Positions 23,960 to 37,272 of a stretch of DNA of 44,306 nt are shown piece after piece. The DNA comes from Streptomyces bikiniensis. Lineage in GTDB: Bacteria; Actinomycetota; Actinomycetes; Streptomycetales; Streptomycetaceae. Each line of letters starts with the position of its first letter. The first letter of the stretch is position 1. The position numbers and the translations under genes are program-made. The DNA lies in assembly GCA_000716465.1 (NCBI GenBank), contig JNWL01000048.1, positions 1-44,306 of the forward strand, given 5' to 3'. The notes under the pieces were generated by a model. It did no database searches. It worked only from the letters and a program-made list of their open reading frames with translations, and had not been told where the DNA came from.

Positions 23960-24619
23960 ATGACGACACCCTTCGCCGGCACCGCCTTCGACCTGCTCCG
24001 CCGCGACGCGTTGCCCGACCAGGAGGCGCTGCGCCGGGTCTACGAACCCCCCAAGGACACGGCCCTGCGCAAGCAGATGACCGAACTCACCGAACAGGCG
24101 GCGCGGTTGATCGGCTGCTCCTCGCTGGTCCTGGTCGCCAGCGCGGACGCCGAAGGCAACTGCGACGTCTCCCCGCGCGGCGGACCCGCCGGGTTCATCT
24201 CCGTCCTGGACGCACGGACGGTGGCGATACCCGACGCGACGGGCAACAAGCGGCTGGACACCCTGCAGAACGTCATCGCCACCGGACGGGCCGGCCTGCT
24301 GTTCGTCGTCCCGGGACGCACCACGACGCTCAGGGTGAACGGCCGGGCCTGCGTCTCCACCCGCCCGGAGCTGCTGTCGCAGCTGACCGCCGTGGGCAAG
24401 TCGCCGGCCGGCGCGCTGGTGGTCGGGATCGAGGAGGTCTACCCGCACTGTCCCAAGTCGCTCCTGCGCGGCGGGGCCTGGAAGCCGGAGCAGTGGCTCC
24501 CGGCGGACGCCCAGCCGACCTCGGCCGAGGTGACGCTGGCCCAACTGCGGATGCCGGAACTGACGATCGCCGACGTCGAGCGGTCGGAGGCGGAGTCGCT
24601 GAAGTACCGGTACGAGTGA
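23960..24619 (+). CDS. PPOX-type FMN flavoprotein (MSMEG_1061 family)
   Basis: A 219-aa protein of the pyridoxamine 5'-phosphate oxidase-like split-barrel fold. Typical segments are ARLIGCSSLVLVASADAEGNCDVSPRGGPAGF (FMN phosphate side), GNKRLDTLQNVIATGRAGLLFVVPG and HCPKSLLRGGAWKPEQWLP, the last being characteristic of the MSMEG_1061 subgroup. It probably binds FMN or F420 and acts on small oxidised compounds; the substrate is unknown. ATG 23960 has only a G-rich site. It lies close behind the NAD(P)H oxidoreductase and may share its transcript. Confidence 0.85.
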   Translation: MTTPFAGTAFDLLRRDALPDQEALRRVYEPPKDTALRKQMTELTEQAARLIGCSSLVLVASADAEGNCDVSPRGGPAGFISVLDARTVAIPDATGNKRLDTLQNVIATGRAGLLFVVPGRTTTLRVNGRACVSTRPELLSQLTAVGKSPAGALVVGIEEVYPHCPKSLLRGGAWKPEQWLPADAQPTSAEVTLAQLRMPELTIADVERSEAESLKYRYE

Positions 24620-24809
24620 CGGACCGGTCGGCGCGGCGGCGTGACGGGCGAAGGGGCGTTTCCGCCCGGCGTGGGAGGCGCGTCCTTCCTCCCCGCCTCT
24701 GCTCCAGTGAAGAGGTGAAACGGACACGACCCATCGACGGGGACGGCGGTCGCAGCCGGCCCGGGCAGGCCCGCGAGCGCCGGGACCGTACCGCACGGAA
24801 GGGGGCGCG

Positions 24810-26030
24810 GTGAGCGGGGGAGGGGCGGTCGTACGGTGGATGTTCCCCGACGGCCACCGCTACGCGCGGTTCGTTCCCCCGCTGCTCGTACTGACGTTCG
24901 TCAGCGGGCTCGTGGACGCGGCGAGTTTCCTCGGCCTCGGCCGGGTCTTCGTGGCCAACATGACCGGCAACGTGGTCTTCCTCGGGTTCGCCCTGTCGGG
25001 GGTGGCCCAGCTGTCGGCCCCGGCCTCGGCGGTGGCGCTGGCGGGGTTCCTCGCCGGGGCCGCCACGGGCGGCGCGTGGCGCCGGGAAGCCGGGCCGGGA
25101 GGACTGTTCGCGCCGCTGGTCACCGCCCAGGCCCTGCTGGTCGCGCTCGCACTCGCCGGCCAGGCGGCCGACTGGGGCCGGTACCCGGTCCTGGTGCCGC
25201 TGGCCTGCGGCATGGGGCTGCAGAACGCCCTCGTCCACCGCCTGGGGGTGCCGGACCTGACCACCACCGTGATGACGCGGACGCTGACCGGGCTCGCGGT
25301 CGACCGCCCGGGACGCGGCACCGTGCGGCGCGGCGCGTCGGTGGCCGTGCTGGCGGCAGGAGCGCTCACCGGAGGCCTTCTGCACGCCCACGCCGGAGCG
25401 GAGGGCGCCCTCGCCACGGCCCTGGCCCTGTTGCTGCTGCTCGCCGTCGTACCGGCCGCGCGCCGGTGGCACGACGACGAACCCGCGAGCGGCCACGGAC
25501 CGCCGCCGGAGCGGAAACAGGAGCGGGGGAGCGCGCTCTCCCGCACCGGAGCGGCCTCGCCTACCGTTGCCGAGCAATGGAGAGAGACGCGACGGAGAGA
25601 GACGCGACGGAAAGAGATGCGGGGGAGCGAAGCCATGACCATCCTGAAGACCTACGCGCGCCTGTGGGTCGACGACCTCGACCGCGCTCTGCCGCTCCTG
25701 GAACGACTCACCGGCGAACGGCCCCACCTGAGGCTGGCGTTCCACGGGATCCGCCTCGGAGCCATCGGCGACTTCCTGGTCATCGCGGGGCCGGCCGAGG
25801 AACGCGCGAAGTACACCCACGCCTCCGCCACGGTCGTCGTCCACGACCTCGACGCCCTCCGGGAAACCCTGGAGGCGGCCGGCGCCACCATCACCACCCC
25901 CGCGACCGAGGGCCCGACCGGGCGGTTCCTCTACGCCCGCCACGCGGACGGAGCGGGCGTCGAGTACGTCGAATGGAACGCGGAACTGCTCAGCAGGATC
26001 ATCCACCCGCCGGAACCCCCGGCGGAATGA
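24810..26030 (+). CDS. DUF1275 membrane protein fused in frame to a VOC-like domain
   Basis: A 406-aa frame. Residues 1-220 are a DUF1275 (YoaK-like) membrane protein with about six spans: PPLLVLTFVSGLVDAASFLGLGRVFVANMTGNVVFLGFAL is the family signature. Residues 276-406 (MTILKTYARLWVDDLDRALPLLERLTGERP...) are a glyoxalase/VOC-like domain. Between them is a basic linker from a 15-bp tandem repeat (25580-25624) and no stop codon. GTG 24810 follows AAGGGGGCG. The VOC part has its own ribosome binding site and ATG at 25635, so it may also, or only, be made separately. DUF1275 and VOC proteins are normally separate. This may therefore be a recent fusion by stop loss, with the DUF1275 protein carrying an unnatural tail. 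Confidence 0.75.
   Translation: MSGGGAVVRWMFPDGHRYARFVPPLLVLTFVSGLVDAASFLGLGRVFVANMTGNVVFLGFALSGVAQLSAPASAVALAGFLAGAATGGAWRREAGPGGLFAPLVTAQALLVALALAGQAADWGRYPVLVPLACGMGLQNALVHRLGVPDLTTTVMTRTLTGLAVDRPGRGTVRRGASVAVLAAGALTGGLLHAHAGAEGALATALALLLLLAVVPAARRWHDDEPASGHGPPPERKQERGSALSRTGAASPTVAEQWRETRRRETRRKEMRGSEAMTILKTYARLWVDDLDRALPLLERLTGERPHLRLAFHGIRLGAIGDFLVIAGPAEERAKYTHASATVVVHDLDALRETLEAAGATITTPATEGPTGRFLYARHADGAGVEYVEWNAELLSRIIHPPEPPAE
25580..25624. repeat. 15-bp tandem repeat in the fusion linker
   Basis: Two identical units GAGAGAGACGCGACG (25580-25594, 25595-25609) and a third diverged one (25610-25624). The period keeps the reading frame, encoding RETRRRETRRKEM-like sequence. Confidence 0.8.
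25635..26030 (+). CDS. VOC-like protein, possible independent internal start
   Basis: ATG 25635 is preceded by GGGGGAG at 7 nt, better than most sites here. It would give a 131-aa single-domain protein beginning MTILKTYARLWVDDLDRAL, exactly where a stand-alone glyoxalase/VOC-like protein should begin. FLYARHADGAGVEYVEWN near the end is the usual closing strand. It is in the same frame as the DUF1275 gene, which has no stop before it. The first metal-binding residue is not obvious, so a binding or resistance role is as likely as catalysis. Confidence 0.5.
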   Translation: MTILKTYARLWVDDLDRALPLLERLTGERPHLRLAFHGIRLGAIGDFLVIAGPAEERAKYTHASATVVVHDLDALRETLEAAGATITTPATEGPTGRFLYARHADGAGVEYVEWNAELLSRIIHPPEPPAE

Positions 26031-26067
26031 CCTCCGGGGCGGCCGGGACGCTCCGGGCCCGAAGCGC

Positions 26068-27021
26068 TCAGCGCAGCGCCCCGGCGACCACGGAGGCGGC
26101 CCGGGCGATCAGCCGGTTGTCGGGCTCCGCCTCCCGGTCGGAGCGGGTCGACAGGATCGCCATCACGATCGGCGCCCCGTCCGGGGGCCAGACCACGGCC
26201 ATGTCGTTGCGTCCGCCGTACGTCGTCGCCGTCCCCGTCTTGTCCCCGACCACCCACGTGTCGGGCACCCCGGCACGGATGGTCTCGTCACCCGTCAGAT
26301 TGGTCTTCAGCCATGTGGTGAGCCGCTCCCGCTCGGGAGCCCGCAGGACGTCACCGAGTACGAAGGCGCGCAGGTCACGGGCGAGCGCCCGCGGTGAACT
26401 GGTGTCCCGGACCTCGCCCGGCCTCCAGTCCCCGAGCTCCGGCTCGATCCGGTCCATCCGCGTCACGTCGTCGCCGATCGACCGCAGCACCGCCTGGAGG
26501 CCCTTCGGGCCGCCCAGTTCCTCGAAGAGCAGGTTGCCCGCCGTGTTGTCGCTGTGGCGGACGGCGGCGTCGGCGAGGGCGTCCAGCGTCATCCCCGTAC
26601 CGACGTGCTTCTCGGTGACCGGCGACGGGTCGACCAGCTCGTCCTCCGTGTACCGCACGACGCGCTCCATGCCGCTCAGCTCCTCCTCGCGCAGCACGGC
26701 GCCGGCGGCCAGGGCCTTGAAGGTGGACGCGTAGGGGAACCGTTCGCCGTCCCGGTAGGCGATCTCGCGGCCGGTGCCGGTGTCGATCGCGTAGACCCCG
26801 AGCCGGGCGTCGAACGCGCTCTCCAGGGCGCGGAACTCACGCCGGTGGGACGCGGCGGCCGCATCCGGACCGGACGCCGTCCCGGCGGGGGACGCGGTCG
26901 ACGACGGAGCGGGAGAGGGCGGGGCGGCCTGCGCCCGCTGCTCGGCGCAGGCGGTCAGCGGGACGAGGGCGAGCGCGGCGGCGAATCCCGTGAGGACGCG
27001 CCCGACGCGGGTGAGCTGCAT
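26068..27021 (-). CDS. blaL: Class A beta-lactamase, lipoprotein
   Basis: A 317-aa protein. A signal peptide with lipobox LTAC (Cys25) and an Ala/Ser/Pro linker to about residue 55 precede the mature class A enzyme. All key motifs are present: STFK (99-102, catalytic Ser99 and Lys102), SDN (157-159), EPELG (193-197; Glu193 is the deacylation Glu, and the usual Asn170 equivalent is Gly) and KTGT (261-264). It hydrolyses penicillins at the outer face of the membrane. ATG 27021 follows GGAGG. It is divergent from a LysR gene, followed by a BlaB-type gene, as in the Streptomyces cacaoi blaL-blaA-blaB locus, so beta-lactam induction is likely. Confidence 0.93.
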   Translation of the reverse strand: MQLTRVGRVLTGFAAALALVPLTACAEQRAQAAPPSPAPSSTASPAGTASGPDAAAASHRREFRALESAFDARLGVYAIDTGTGREIAYRDGERFPYASTFKALAAGAVLREEELSGMERVVRYTEDELVDPSPVTEKHVGTGMTLDALADAAVRHSDNTAGNLLFEELGGPKGLQAVLRSIGDDVTRMDRIEPELGDWRPGEVRDTSSPRALARDLRAFVLGDVLRAPERERLTTWLKTNLTGDETIRAGVPDTWVVGDKTGTATTYGGRNDMAVVWPPDGAPIVMAILSTRSDREAEPDNRLIARAASVVAGALR

Positions 27022-27132
27022 GGTCTGCCGAACCTCCGGTGCGCCCCGGGCAGGGGCGCGTAGGGGCCGGTCCCGCACGGCACCGGCCCGGTGCGTGTCA
27101 TGAGTACCCGACCACATTCGCCCGCCGCCGCC

Positions 27133-27184
27133 ATGCGGTCCAATACCGGCACGTACCGTTCCATGCGGAATCCGCATGGAACGC
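27133..27184. promoter_or_regulatory. Operator of the divergent blaL/blaA promoters
   Basis: GTTCCATGCGGA (27160-27171) and TCCGCATGGAAC (27173-27184) form a perfect 12-bp inverted repeat around one central A. An extra half site CCATGCGG (27133-27140) lies exactly 30 bp from the matching part of the palindrome, on the same face of the helix. LysR-type activators bind a strong palindrome plus a weaker activation site in this way. It ends 22 nt before the blaA start codon, so autoregulation is expected. Confidence 0.75.
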
Positions 27185-27206
27185 GGCGGCGCATAGGGTG
27201 CGGGGT

Positions 27207-28205
27207 GTGGATCTGGTGGCAGCGAGTCGAGCCTTCGTCAGCGTCGGCGAACACGGCAGTTTCACCGTCGGGGCGGCTGCGGCCGGCATGTCCCAGCCGG
27301 TGGCCAGCCGGCGCGTCGCCGCGCTGGAGGAGCACGTGGGCGAGCGGCTCTTCGAACGCACGTCGCGCCGCGCGGTGCTCACCCCGTTCGGCCGGGACCT
27401 GCTGCCGTCGGCACGGGCCCTGGTACGCGCCGCCGACGTCCTGCTCCACGAAGCCGAGACGGCACGCCGCAGGCCGTGGCGGATCGCGATGCCCGACGTC
27501 TGCGGCACGGTGGCCCTCGCGCGCCTCGTCGCCGACGCCAGGGCCCTCGGCATCGCCCTCGACCTGCGGGTCGCACCGCCCGCCGAACGCCTGGACCTGG
27601 TACGGACCCGGCAGGTGCGGGCCGCGGTGCTGGCGGTGCCGCCCGACGAGGCGGTCTGGTCGGTGCCGCTGGGCGTCGCCACCGCCGCGGATCCCGGCCC
27701 GCGCCGCGTCTGGCTGGAGACCCTGCGGATCGGCCGGGCCGACCGGGGCCCGGCACGGAGGCTGTGGATCCAGCCCGAGGACGACGTACCGCACGTCCGA
27801 GACCCGCTGGCACGGCTGCGGGACGCGATCGGACTGCGCCCCGCGCAGTTCGCCGCGGCGACCGACCTGACGGACGCGGTGGCCGAAGTGCTGTACGGGG
27901 ACGACCTGCTGCTCTGCTCACCGGCACAGGCCACCGGGCTCGGCCTGCACTGGCGCCCGATGGGCGAACTGTCGCCGGTCCGGGGATTCGCGCTCGGCGC
28001 GGCGGACGGCGGGGACCCGGCCGGAACGGTCAGCCGCCTGGGCCGCGCCCTCGCCCACTGCCTGGGCGCGGCCGCGGACGGCACTCCGGCGGGGGACGCG
28101 CACACGGGAACGCACGCGGGCACCGGCACGGAAACGGACACGAGCAGGAACGAGAACGGAACGGACGGGGAACGGAAGGCGGGCACGTGCACACCGGCAC
28201 ACTGA
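27207..28205 (+). CDS. blaA: LysR-family activator of the beta-lactamase gene
   Basis: A 332-aa protein. An N-terminal LysR winged HTH ([71 protein letters not shown]) is followed by a shortened effector domain. The tail (about 295-332) is a Thr/Asn/Glu-rich low-complexity stretch ([18 protein letters not shown]) not usual in LysR proteins. GTG 27207 is the start that begins the HTH cleanly. Position between a class A beta-lactamase (divergent) and a BlaB-type gene (overlapping by 19 nt) identifies it as BlaA-like. The 25-bp operator lies just upstream. Confidence 0.88.
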   Translation: MDLVAASRAFVSVGEHGSFTVGAAAAGMSQPVASRRVAALEEHVGERLFERTSRRAVLTPFGRDLLPSARALVRAADVLLHEAETARRRPWRIAMPDVCGTVALARLVADARALGIALDLRVAPPAERLDLVRTRQVRAAVLAVPPDEAVWSVPLGVATAADPGPRRVWLETLRIGRADRGPARRLWIQPEDDVPHVRDPLARLRDAIGLRPAQFAAATDLTDAVAEVLYGDDLLLCSPAQATGLGLHWRPMGELSPVRGFALGAADGGDPAGTVSRLGRALAHCLGAAADGTPAGDAHTGTHAGTGTETDTSRNENGTDGERKAGTCTPAH

Positions 28206-29089
28206 TCGAAGAGGTGCGGCAACGGCTGACGGACGGCGGACTGCGCGGCTGCCTCCTGGTGCGGGACCTGCGCACCGGCCGGGAGATCGGTGTCGACCCG
28301 GACACCGCCCTCCCCTCGGCCTCCCTGGTCAAGGTCCCCCTGGCGGTGGCGACCTTCGAACGCATCCGGCGCGGCGAACTCGACGGCTCCACCCCGCTCG
28401 ACGTCGCTCCGGGACGCAGCACCGCTCCCGGTCCCACCGGCCTGACCCGCTTCCGCCACCCCGCGCGGATCGCCGTCGAGGACCTGCTCTACCTGAGTAC
28501 GTGCCTGAGCGACGAACGGGCCGCCGACACCCTCTTCGGCCTCACCCCACCGGCCCGGGTCACCGCCCTCCTGCGGGAGTTCGGCATCCACGGCATCTCC
28601 GTGCGCCACACCGTCGAGGAACTCAGCGACACCCCCGTCGAACGCTTCGACGCCACCCAGGCCCACCTCGCGCACGCGCTCGCCATCGACGCCGGCACCG
28701 GTGGACGCGGCCACCGGGTGCCGCAGCTCGACACGACGCGCGCCAACACCGGCAGCGCCAGGGCATGGGTCGACCTGCTCCAGGAGCTCTGGGAGCCCAA
28801 GTCCCTCCCTCCGCGGGTCGCGGAAGCGGTGCGCGGACTGATGCTGCACAACATGCTCCGCCAGCGCCTCACCCCCGACTTCGCCTCGGACGCGACCACC
28901 TGGTGGTCCAAGACCGGCACCCTCCTCAACCTCCGGCACGAGATCGGCGTGGTGGAGCACACCGACGGCGGCGCCTACGCCGTCGCGGTGCTCACCGAAT
29001 CCCTGGTACCGGCCGCCGTCCAGCCCGGAGCGGACGCCCTGATGGGCCAGGCGGCCCGGGCCCTGCGCGACCACCTGCGCCACATCTGA
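28187..29089 (+). CDS. blaB: BlaB-type penicillin-recognising regulator protein
   Basis: A 300-aa cytosolic protein with no signal peptide, built like a class A beta-lactamase: SLVK (46-49, in SASLVKVPLA), SDE (108-110, where enzymes have SDN) and KTG (242-244, in WWSKTGTLLNLRHEIG). It keeps the active-site Ser, Lys and KTG but is intracellular. This matches S. cacaoi BlaB, which is needed with BlaA for induction of blaL and has not been found to hydrolyse beta-lactams. It may sense beta-lactams or cell-wall fragments. GTG 28187 overlaps the end of blaA and follows GGAAGGCGGG, so synthesis is coupled to blaA. Confidence 0.88.
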   Translation: MHTGTLIEEVRQRLTDGGLRGCLLVRDLRTGREIGVDPDTALPSASLVKVPLAVATFERIRRGELDGSTPLDVAPGRSTAPGPTGLTRFRHPARIAVEDLLYLSTCLSDERAADTLFGLTPPARVTALLREFGIHGISVRHTVEELSDTPVERFDATQAHLAHALAIDAGTGGRGHRVPQLDTTRANTGSARAWVDLLQELWEPKSLPPRVAEAVRGLMLHNMLRQRLTPDFASDATTWWSKTGTLLNLRHEIGVVEHTDGGAYAVAVLTESLVPAAVQPGADALMGQAARALRDHLRHI

Positions 29090-29324
29090 CCGACCCGCCC
29101 CCACGCACCGGGATCGGCGCACGGCAGCGGCCCGACGGCACGGCGTTCCCGGGCCGTCACGGATCCGGGCGGGCCGGAGCCGACCGCCGCACCGGCCCGC
29201 CCGGCCGCGGCCGATGCTCCCGAAGGAGGACGGCCCCGAGGCCCTCACCCGGCGGGGACGCCCACGTCCGCCTCGTCAGGCGCGTACAGTACCGGGGGCG
29301 CGGCGAGATCACGAGGAGTACGTC

Positions 29325-29897
29325 TTGACCGCGGCCGGCCTTGAACACGCCACCGTCCCCGCCGACACCGGCGAGGTCACCCTCCTGATAGCCCGCCGGG
29401 TCGACCCCGGCCACGAAGCCGCCTTCGAGCGGTGGGCGAAGGGCATCCTCGACACCGCGGCCACTTTCCCCGGCCACCTCGGACACGGGTTCTTCCGCTC
29501 CTCCGGAGGCGACGCCCCGTGGTTCCTCGTCCACCGTTTCCGGGACGCCGGGGCATGCCGGACCTGGCAGGACTCGCCCGAGCGCGCGGCATGGTTCGCG
29601 GACTGCGACGGACACCACCACACCGAGATCGCCCGGCGGGAACTGACCGGCATGGAGACCTGGTTCGCCGAGCCGGGCTCCGTCCGGCCCGCGCCGCCCC
29701 GGTGGAAGATGGCGGTCAGCGCGACCCTCGCCGTCTATCCGATCTCCGTCCTCGGCGGCCTCTTCCTCCTGCCCCACCTGGCGACCCTCCCCCTCCTCCT
29801 CAGCAGCGCCGTCACGGCCTGCGTCTTCAACGTACTCATGACGTACGCGGCGATGCCGGCCGTCAGCAGGCTCCTGCGCGGCTGGCTCACCCCGTAG
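29325..29897 (+). CDS. ABM-domain protein with C-terminal membrane anchor
   Basis: A 190-aa protein. Residues 12-105 are an antibiotic biosynthesis monooxygenase (ABM) ferredoxin-like domain (VTLLIARRVDPGHEAAFERWAKGILDTAATFPGHLGHGFFR, then WFLVHRFRDAGACRTWQDSPERAAWFAD). Residues 130-180 hold two membrane helices (MAVSATLAVYPISVLGGLFLLPHL and LLLSSAVTACVFNVLMTYAAMPAV). The start is taken as TTG 29325, with GAGGAG 6 nt upstream; an earlier ATG at 29214 would add an unlikely basic N-terminus. Membrane-tethered ABM proteins occur in actinomycetes, but their substrate is unknown. Confidence 0.8.
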   Translation: MTAAGLEHATVPADTGEVTLLIARRVDPGHEAAFERWAKGILDTAATFPGHLGHGFFRSSGGDAPWFLVHRFRDAGACRTWQDSPERAAWFADCDGHHHTEIARRELTGMETWFAEPGSVRPAPPRWKMAVSATLAVYPISVLGGLFLLPHLATLPLLLSSAVTACVFNVLMTYAAMPAVSRLLRGWLTP

Positions 29898-29998
29898 GCA
29901 CCGGGCCCGATGCCGGGTCCGAGCCCGTCGGCGGCCCGGCGGGGCCCGGACCCGGCACCGGGAGGAACCCATGACCACCGTTCCGCGACGTCCTTCCC

Positions 29999-30027
29999 TT
30001 GACCTCCACGGCGCCAGCCACTAGCTT
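29999..30027 (+). promoter_or_regulatory. HrdB-type promoter for the xdh region
   Basis: TTGACC (29999-30004), exactly 17 nt, then TAGCTT (30022-30027). These are the same hexamers and spacing as the P450 promoter. The expected transcript start, near 30034, is about 355 nt before xdhA. Confidence 0.65.
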
Positions 30028-30072
30028 GCGGTCAACGTCGTCCCACAGCTCTCGGAAGGAGGCGACCGGCGG

Positions 30073-30150
30073 ATGTCCACCCACTCCGACCTCGGTCGCC
30101 TCGCCGAATGCACCGCCTGGGTTCCGGGCCAGATCGCACACGGCTGCTGA
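30073..30150 (+). CDS. Possible 25-aa peptide in the xdh leader
   Basis: ATG 30073 to TGA 30150 encodes a 25-aa peptide that begins MSTHSDLGRLAEC and ends GQIAHGC, with Cys at 13 and at the C-terminus. GGAAGGAGG lies 10 nt before the ATG, and the frame is about 39 nt downstream of the expected transcript start. Both favour translation. No homologue is known to me. It could be a leader peptide regulating xdhABC or chance; coding evidence in 25 codons is weak. Confidence 0.35.
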   Translation: MSTHSDLGRLAECTAWVPGQIAHGC

Positions 30151-30388
30151 GCGCGTCCTTCCCTCCGCGCCCGCCTTTTCCTCCGTGCCGTTCTTTACTC
30201 TGCTTTCGTCCACGGCGCATCGCGGGCCCGTGGTTTCCCCTCCCCTTTTCCCAGCACTTCGCTGACGCACGCCTTCTTGCGCCCGTTCCTCTCGCGTGGC
30301 GCGTCTGAATACAGAAAGCTGCCCGAAAATTGACGAACATGACGACCATGACGAACCGCCTCTTCACGTGCCGAAACGAGGGCCTGTC

Positions 30389-35116
<4,728 letters not shown>

Positions 35117-35159
35117 CACCCCGGACCGCCCGCGCCGCGAAGGCCCCCGCCCGCCGGGG

Positions 35160-36056
35160 TCAGCCGACGCGGAGCGACACCACCTCGTACGACACCGCCG
35201 AGGCGGGGGACAGGCCGCGGCAGGTGAGTCGCAGGGGCGGGGACCGGTGGGCGCGGACCTCGACCTCGAAGGCCGACAGGCCGGCGAGGCGGCCGGTGAC
35301 CCGGATCCGCCACCGGTCGCCCTCGCGGACCGTCTCCCCGATCGCGTAGTCGTGCCGCCCCGACGGGCCCGCGTGCCGGAGCACGGCGGACAGGGCGGCC
35401 TGCTGGGACGGGACGAGGTCGGTGTACCCGCGCAGGTGGTCCGCGCCGATGCGGTCCGCCAGGTGTCCCTCGACCACCGCCACCGCCGAGGCGGCGTCGA
35501 GGTTGCCGTAGTAGACGCCGTCGGGCGCGACGACGACGTTGGCGGCGAACCGGTCACCCCCCACGTGCGTGCACTCCCACACCAGTTCCGGCCAGCGCTC
35601 GCTCAGCGCGCGCCCCACCGGCCGGCCCCGGACGGCGCAGCAGGCGTCGTGCGTGCCGTGGGCGCAGACGAGGACGACGGGCGGGTGGTCCCGTTCACCG
35701 GGCGAGTCCAGGGCGTCGACGATCTCCGCCAGGTCCGTGTCGTTCCGCCAGACGCCCCACCTCTGGCGATGGGCGCCGTCCCCGTCGTACCGCAGGACGG
35801 CCCAGCGCGGCGGATCGTCCGGCCTGCGGCGCCCGTGACGCCTGATCAGCAGCATCCGGGCGCGCAGCGCCTGGGCGGCGGCGTACACCCGCGCCCTGAC
35901 CTCCGGTTCGAGGTCGAGGCCGTCGAAGCCGTTGACCGGCCAGCCGGCCCGGTACTCGATGAGGATCCAGACCGAGCCGTACGGCGCCGTGCCCGCGAGC
36001 GCGTCGCCTCGCAGCCGGGCCGCATCGGCGCAGAAGAAGCGTGCGGGAACCGTCAT
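35160..36056 (-). CDS. Sucrase/ferredoxin-like protein (thioredoxin-fold [2Fe-2S])
   Basis: A 298-aa protein. WAVLRYDGDG, PPVVLVCAHGTHDACCAVRGRPVGRAL and the following ELVWECTHVGGDRFAANVVVAPDGVYYGN are the signature of the sucrase/ferredoxin-like family, whose C-x7-8-C site and histidines hold a [2Fe-2S] cluster in a thioredoxin fold. The family name does not imply sucrase activity. ATG 36056 lies 10 nt after the JmjC-type oxygenase stop, so it is the third gene of the repeat-protein operon. It could reduce the iron of the oxygenase or repair it. That role is inference from position. Confidence 0.82.
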   Translation of the reverse strand: MTVPARFFCADAARLRGDALAGTAPYGSVWILIEYRAGWPVNGFDGLDLEPEVRARVYAAAQALRARMLLIRRHGRRRPDDPPRWAVLRYDGDGAHRQRWGVWRNDTDLAEIVDALDSPGERDHPPVVLVCAHGTHDACCAVRGRPVGRALSERWPELVWECTHVGGDRFAANVVVAPDGVYYGNLDAASAVAVVEGHLADRIGADHLRGYTDLVPSQQAALSAVLRHAGPSGRHDYAIGETVREGDRWRIRVTGRLAGLSAFEVEVRAHRSPPLRLTCRGLSPASAVSYEVVSLRVG

Positions 36057-36066
36057 GCCGCCCGCT

Positions 36067-37272
36067 TCACGGTCCGGCAGGCACCAGCACGCCCGCCCGC
36101 AGAAGTCGTTCGACGAAGGGAAGGCCGAGGTCACCGGCGCGATGGACCTCCCCGTCGAGGACCCGGCGCACCACGGGCAGGTCCGTCTCCGGGAAGTCGA
36201 GCCAGCCGACGCGGGTGGAGAGTCGCCCGCCGTCGAGTCGGGCCTCCAGCGCCTCGCGCAGACGCACCGGCGTCCCGGCGGACAGCCCGTCGACGGCCGC
36301 GAGCTGCGCCAGCGGCCCCAGGGGCCCGGGGCGCCCCTGACCGCGCCGGGCGCGGTGGAACAGCGGCGCGGGATCGGCTTCGGCGAGGGCTTCGACGAGG
36401 CGCCTGCGTACGAGGGCGAGTTCACCGTCCGGCCCGTCCACACCCAGGGGAAGGGAACCGCGCATCTCGGGGTCGTCGCGAAGGAGTGCGAGGGCGGCCC
36501 GCGTGAGCTGTTCGGCGAGGGCGTGCCGCGTCCAGGCGTGGACGCCGAGCGTCAGATGGATCGACACCTCGCCCTGCGCCTCGGCGGCGTGCAGCCAGCC
36601 GCGCGGCAGATAGAGGACGTCGCCGGGCCCGAGCACGGTGTCGAGGTGCGCCTCGCCCCGGGCGGCGTCGGCGACGGCGGCGCGGTGGTCGGTCCAGGGC
36701 TGGTCGCGCAGCGGGTCGGGGTGCACGGGCTCGTGGACGATCCAGCGCTTGGTGCCGGCGATCTGCAGGACGAAGACGTCGTGGACGTCGTAGTGGGCGT
36801 CGAACCCGCGGTTCTGCGGCGGGGTGACGTACGCGTTGGCCTGCACCGGGTGCCCCAGCTCCGTACCGAGCCGCGACGTGAGCTCCGCGACCGGCTCCCA
36901 GGTGCGCTGCAGCGCCTGCAGGACCAGGGTGGCGCCGTCGGCGAAGCTCCGCCACAGCGCGGTGTCGTCGAGCTGGTCCGCGACCGTCGCGCCGACCCCT
37001 CCGGAGGAGGTGAACGACGACTCGGGGAGGATGGAGCCGTCCCTGGCGACGCGGAGGAACGGCGTGCGCAGCCCGCGCCGGGAGACCAGCTCGTCCACGG
37101 CGGACGCCGAGAACAGGTCGGAGAAGTCACCGGCCCCGCGCGTGAGCAGCGGGGTGCGCCCCCAGACGTCCCGGGCGAACTCCTCGCGGCCGAGGTGCGT
37201 CAGACGCGCTTCGAGGACACCGCCGCCGGTGTCGGCGGCGGTGTCCCGAAGCGTCGCGGGGGCCGTGCTCAC
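36067..37272 (-). CDS. JmjC/RoxA-like cupin 2-oxoglutarate oxygenase
   Basis: A 401-aa protein. It has the JmjC-type iron site HYD (His160, Asp162, in DAHYDVHDVFVLQIAGTKRW) and a distal His in GDVLYLPRGWLHAAEAQGEVSIHL (His228). The N-terminal lid and the C-terminal winged-helix-like domain (about 270-401) give the size of YcfD/NO66-type ribosomal oxygenases. These hydroxylate Arg or His side chains in proteins, using Fe(II), O2 and 2-oxoglutarate. GTG 37272 overlaps the TGA of the repeat-protein gene (GTGA), so its synthesis depends on translation of the repeat protein. Either a ribosomal protein or the repeat protein, which has one His per repeat, could be the substrate. Confidence 0.88.
   Translation of the reverse strand: MSTAPATLRDTAADTGGGVLEARLTHLGREEFARDVWGRTPLLTRGAGDFSDLFSASAVDELVSRRGLRTPFLRVARDGSILPESSFTSSGGVGATVADQLDDTALWRSFADGATLVLQALQRTWEPVAELTSRLGTELGHPVQANAYVTPPQNRGFDAHYDVHDVFVLQIAGTKRWIVHEPVHPDPLRDQPWTDHRAAVADAARGEAHLDTVLGPGDVLYLPRGWLHAAEAQGEVSIHLTLGVHAWTRHALAEQLTRAALALLRDDPEMRGSLPLGVDGPDGELALVRRRLVEALAEADPAPLFHRARRGQGRPGPLGPLAQLAAVDGLSAGTPVRLREALEARLDGGRLSTRVGWLDFPETDLPVVRRVLDGEVHRAGDLGLPFVERLLRAGVLVPAGP

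Larger units (their letters stand above)
29898..30388. other. 491-bp leader region upstream of xdhABC
   Basis: It contains a strong promoter (29999-30027) and at least two small reading frames with possible expression (30073-30150 and 30339-30392). The pyrimidine-rich, lower-GC part from 30150 to 30330 is unlike the surrounding DNA, and a 9-nt triplicate-like run (GACGAACAT, GACGACCAT, GACGAACCG) lies before the xdhA start. A 17-codon frame with a GGAGG site starts at 29971 and stops inside the -10 element. The extreme 5' part holds a GC hairpin after the ABM gene. Confidence 0.45.

Noticed and set aside
28187..29089. A second active beta-lactamase
   Set aside because: It has no signal peptide, has SDE instead of SDN, and lies directly behind a LysR activator as BlaB does, so a regulatory role is more likely.
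30296..30388. Earlier GTG start for xdhA
   Set aside because: It would add 31 residues rich in His and Asp ahead of a complete ferredoxin domain and has no ribosome binding site, while GTG 30389 has GAGGG at 7 nt.
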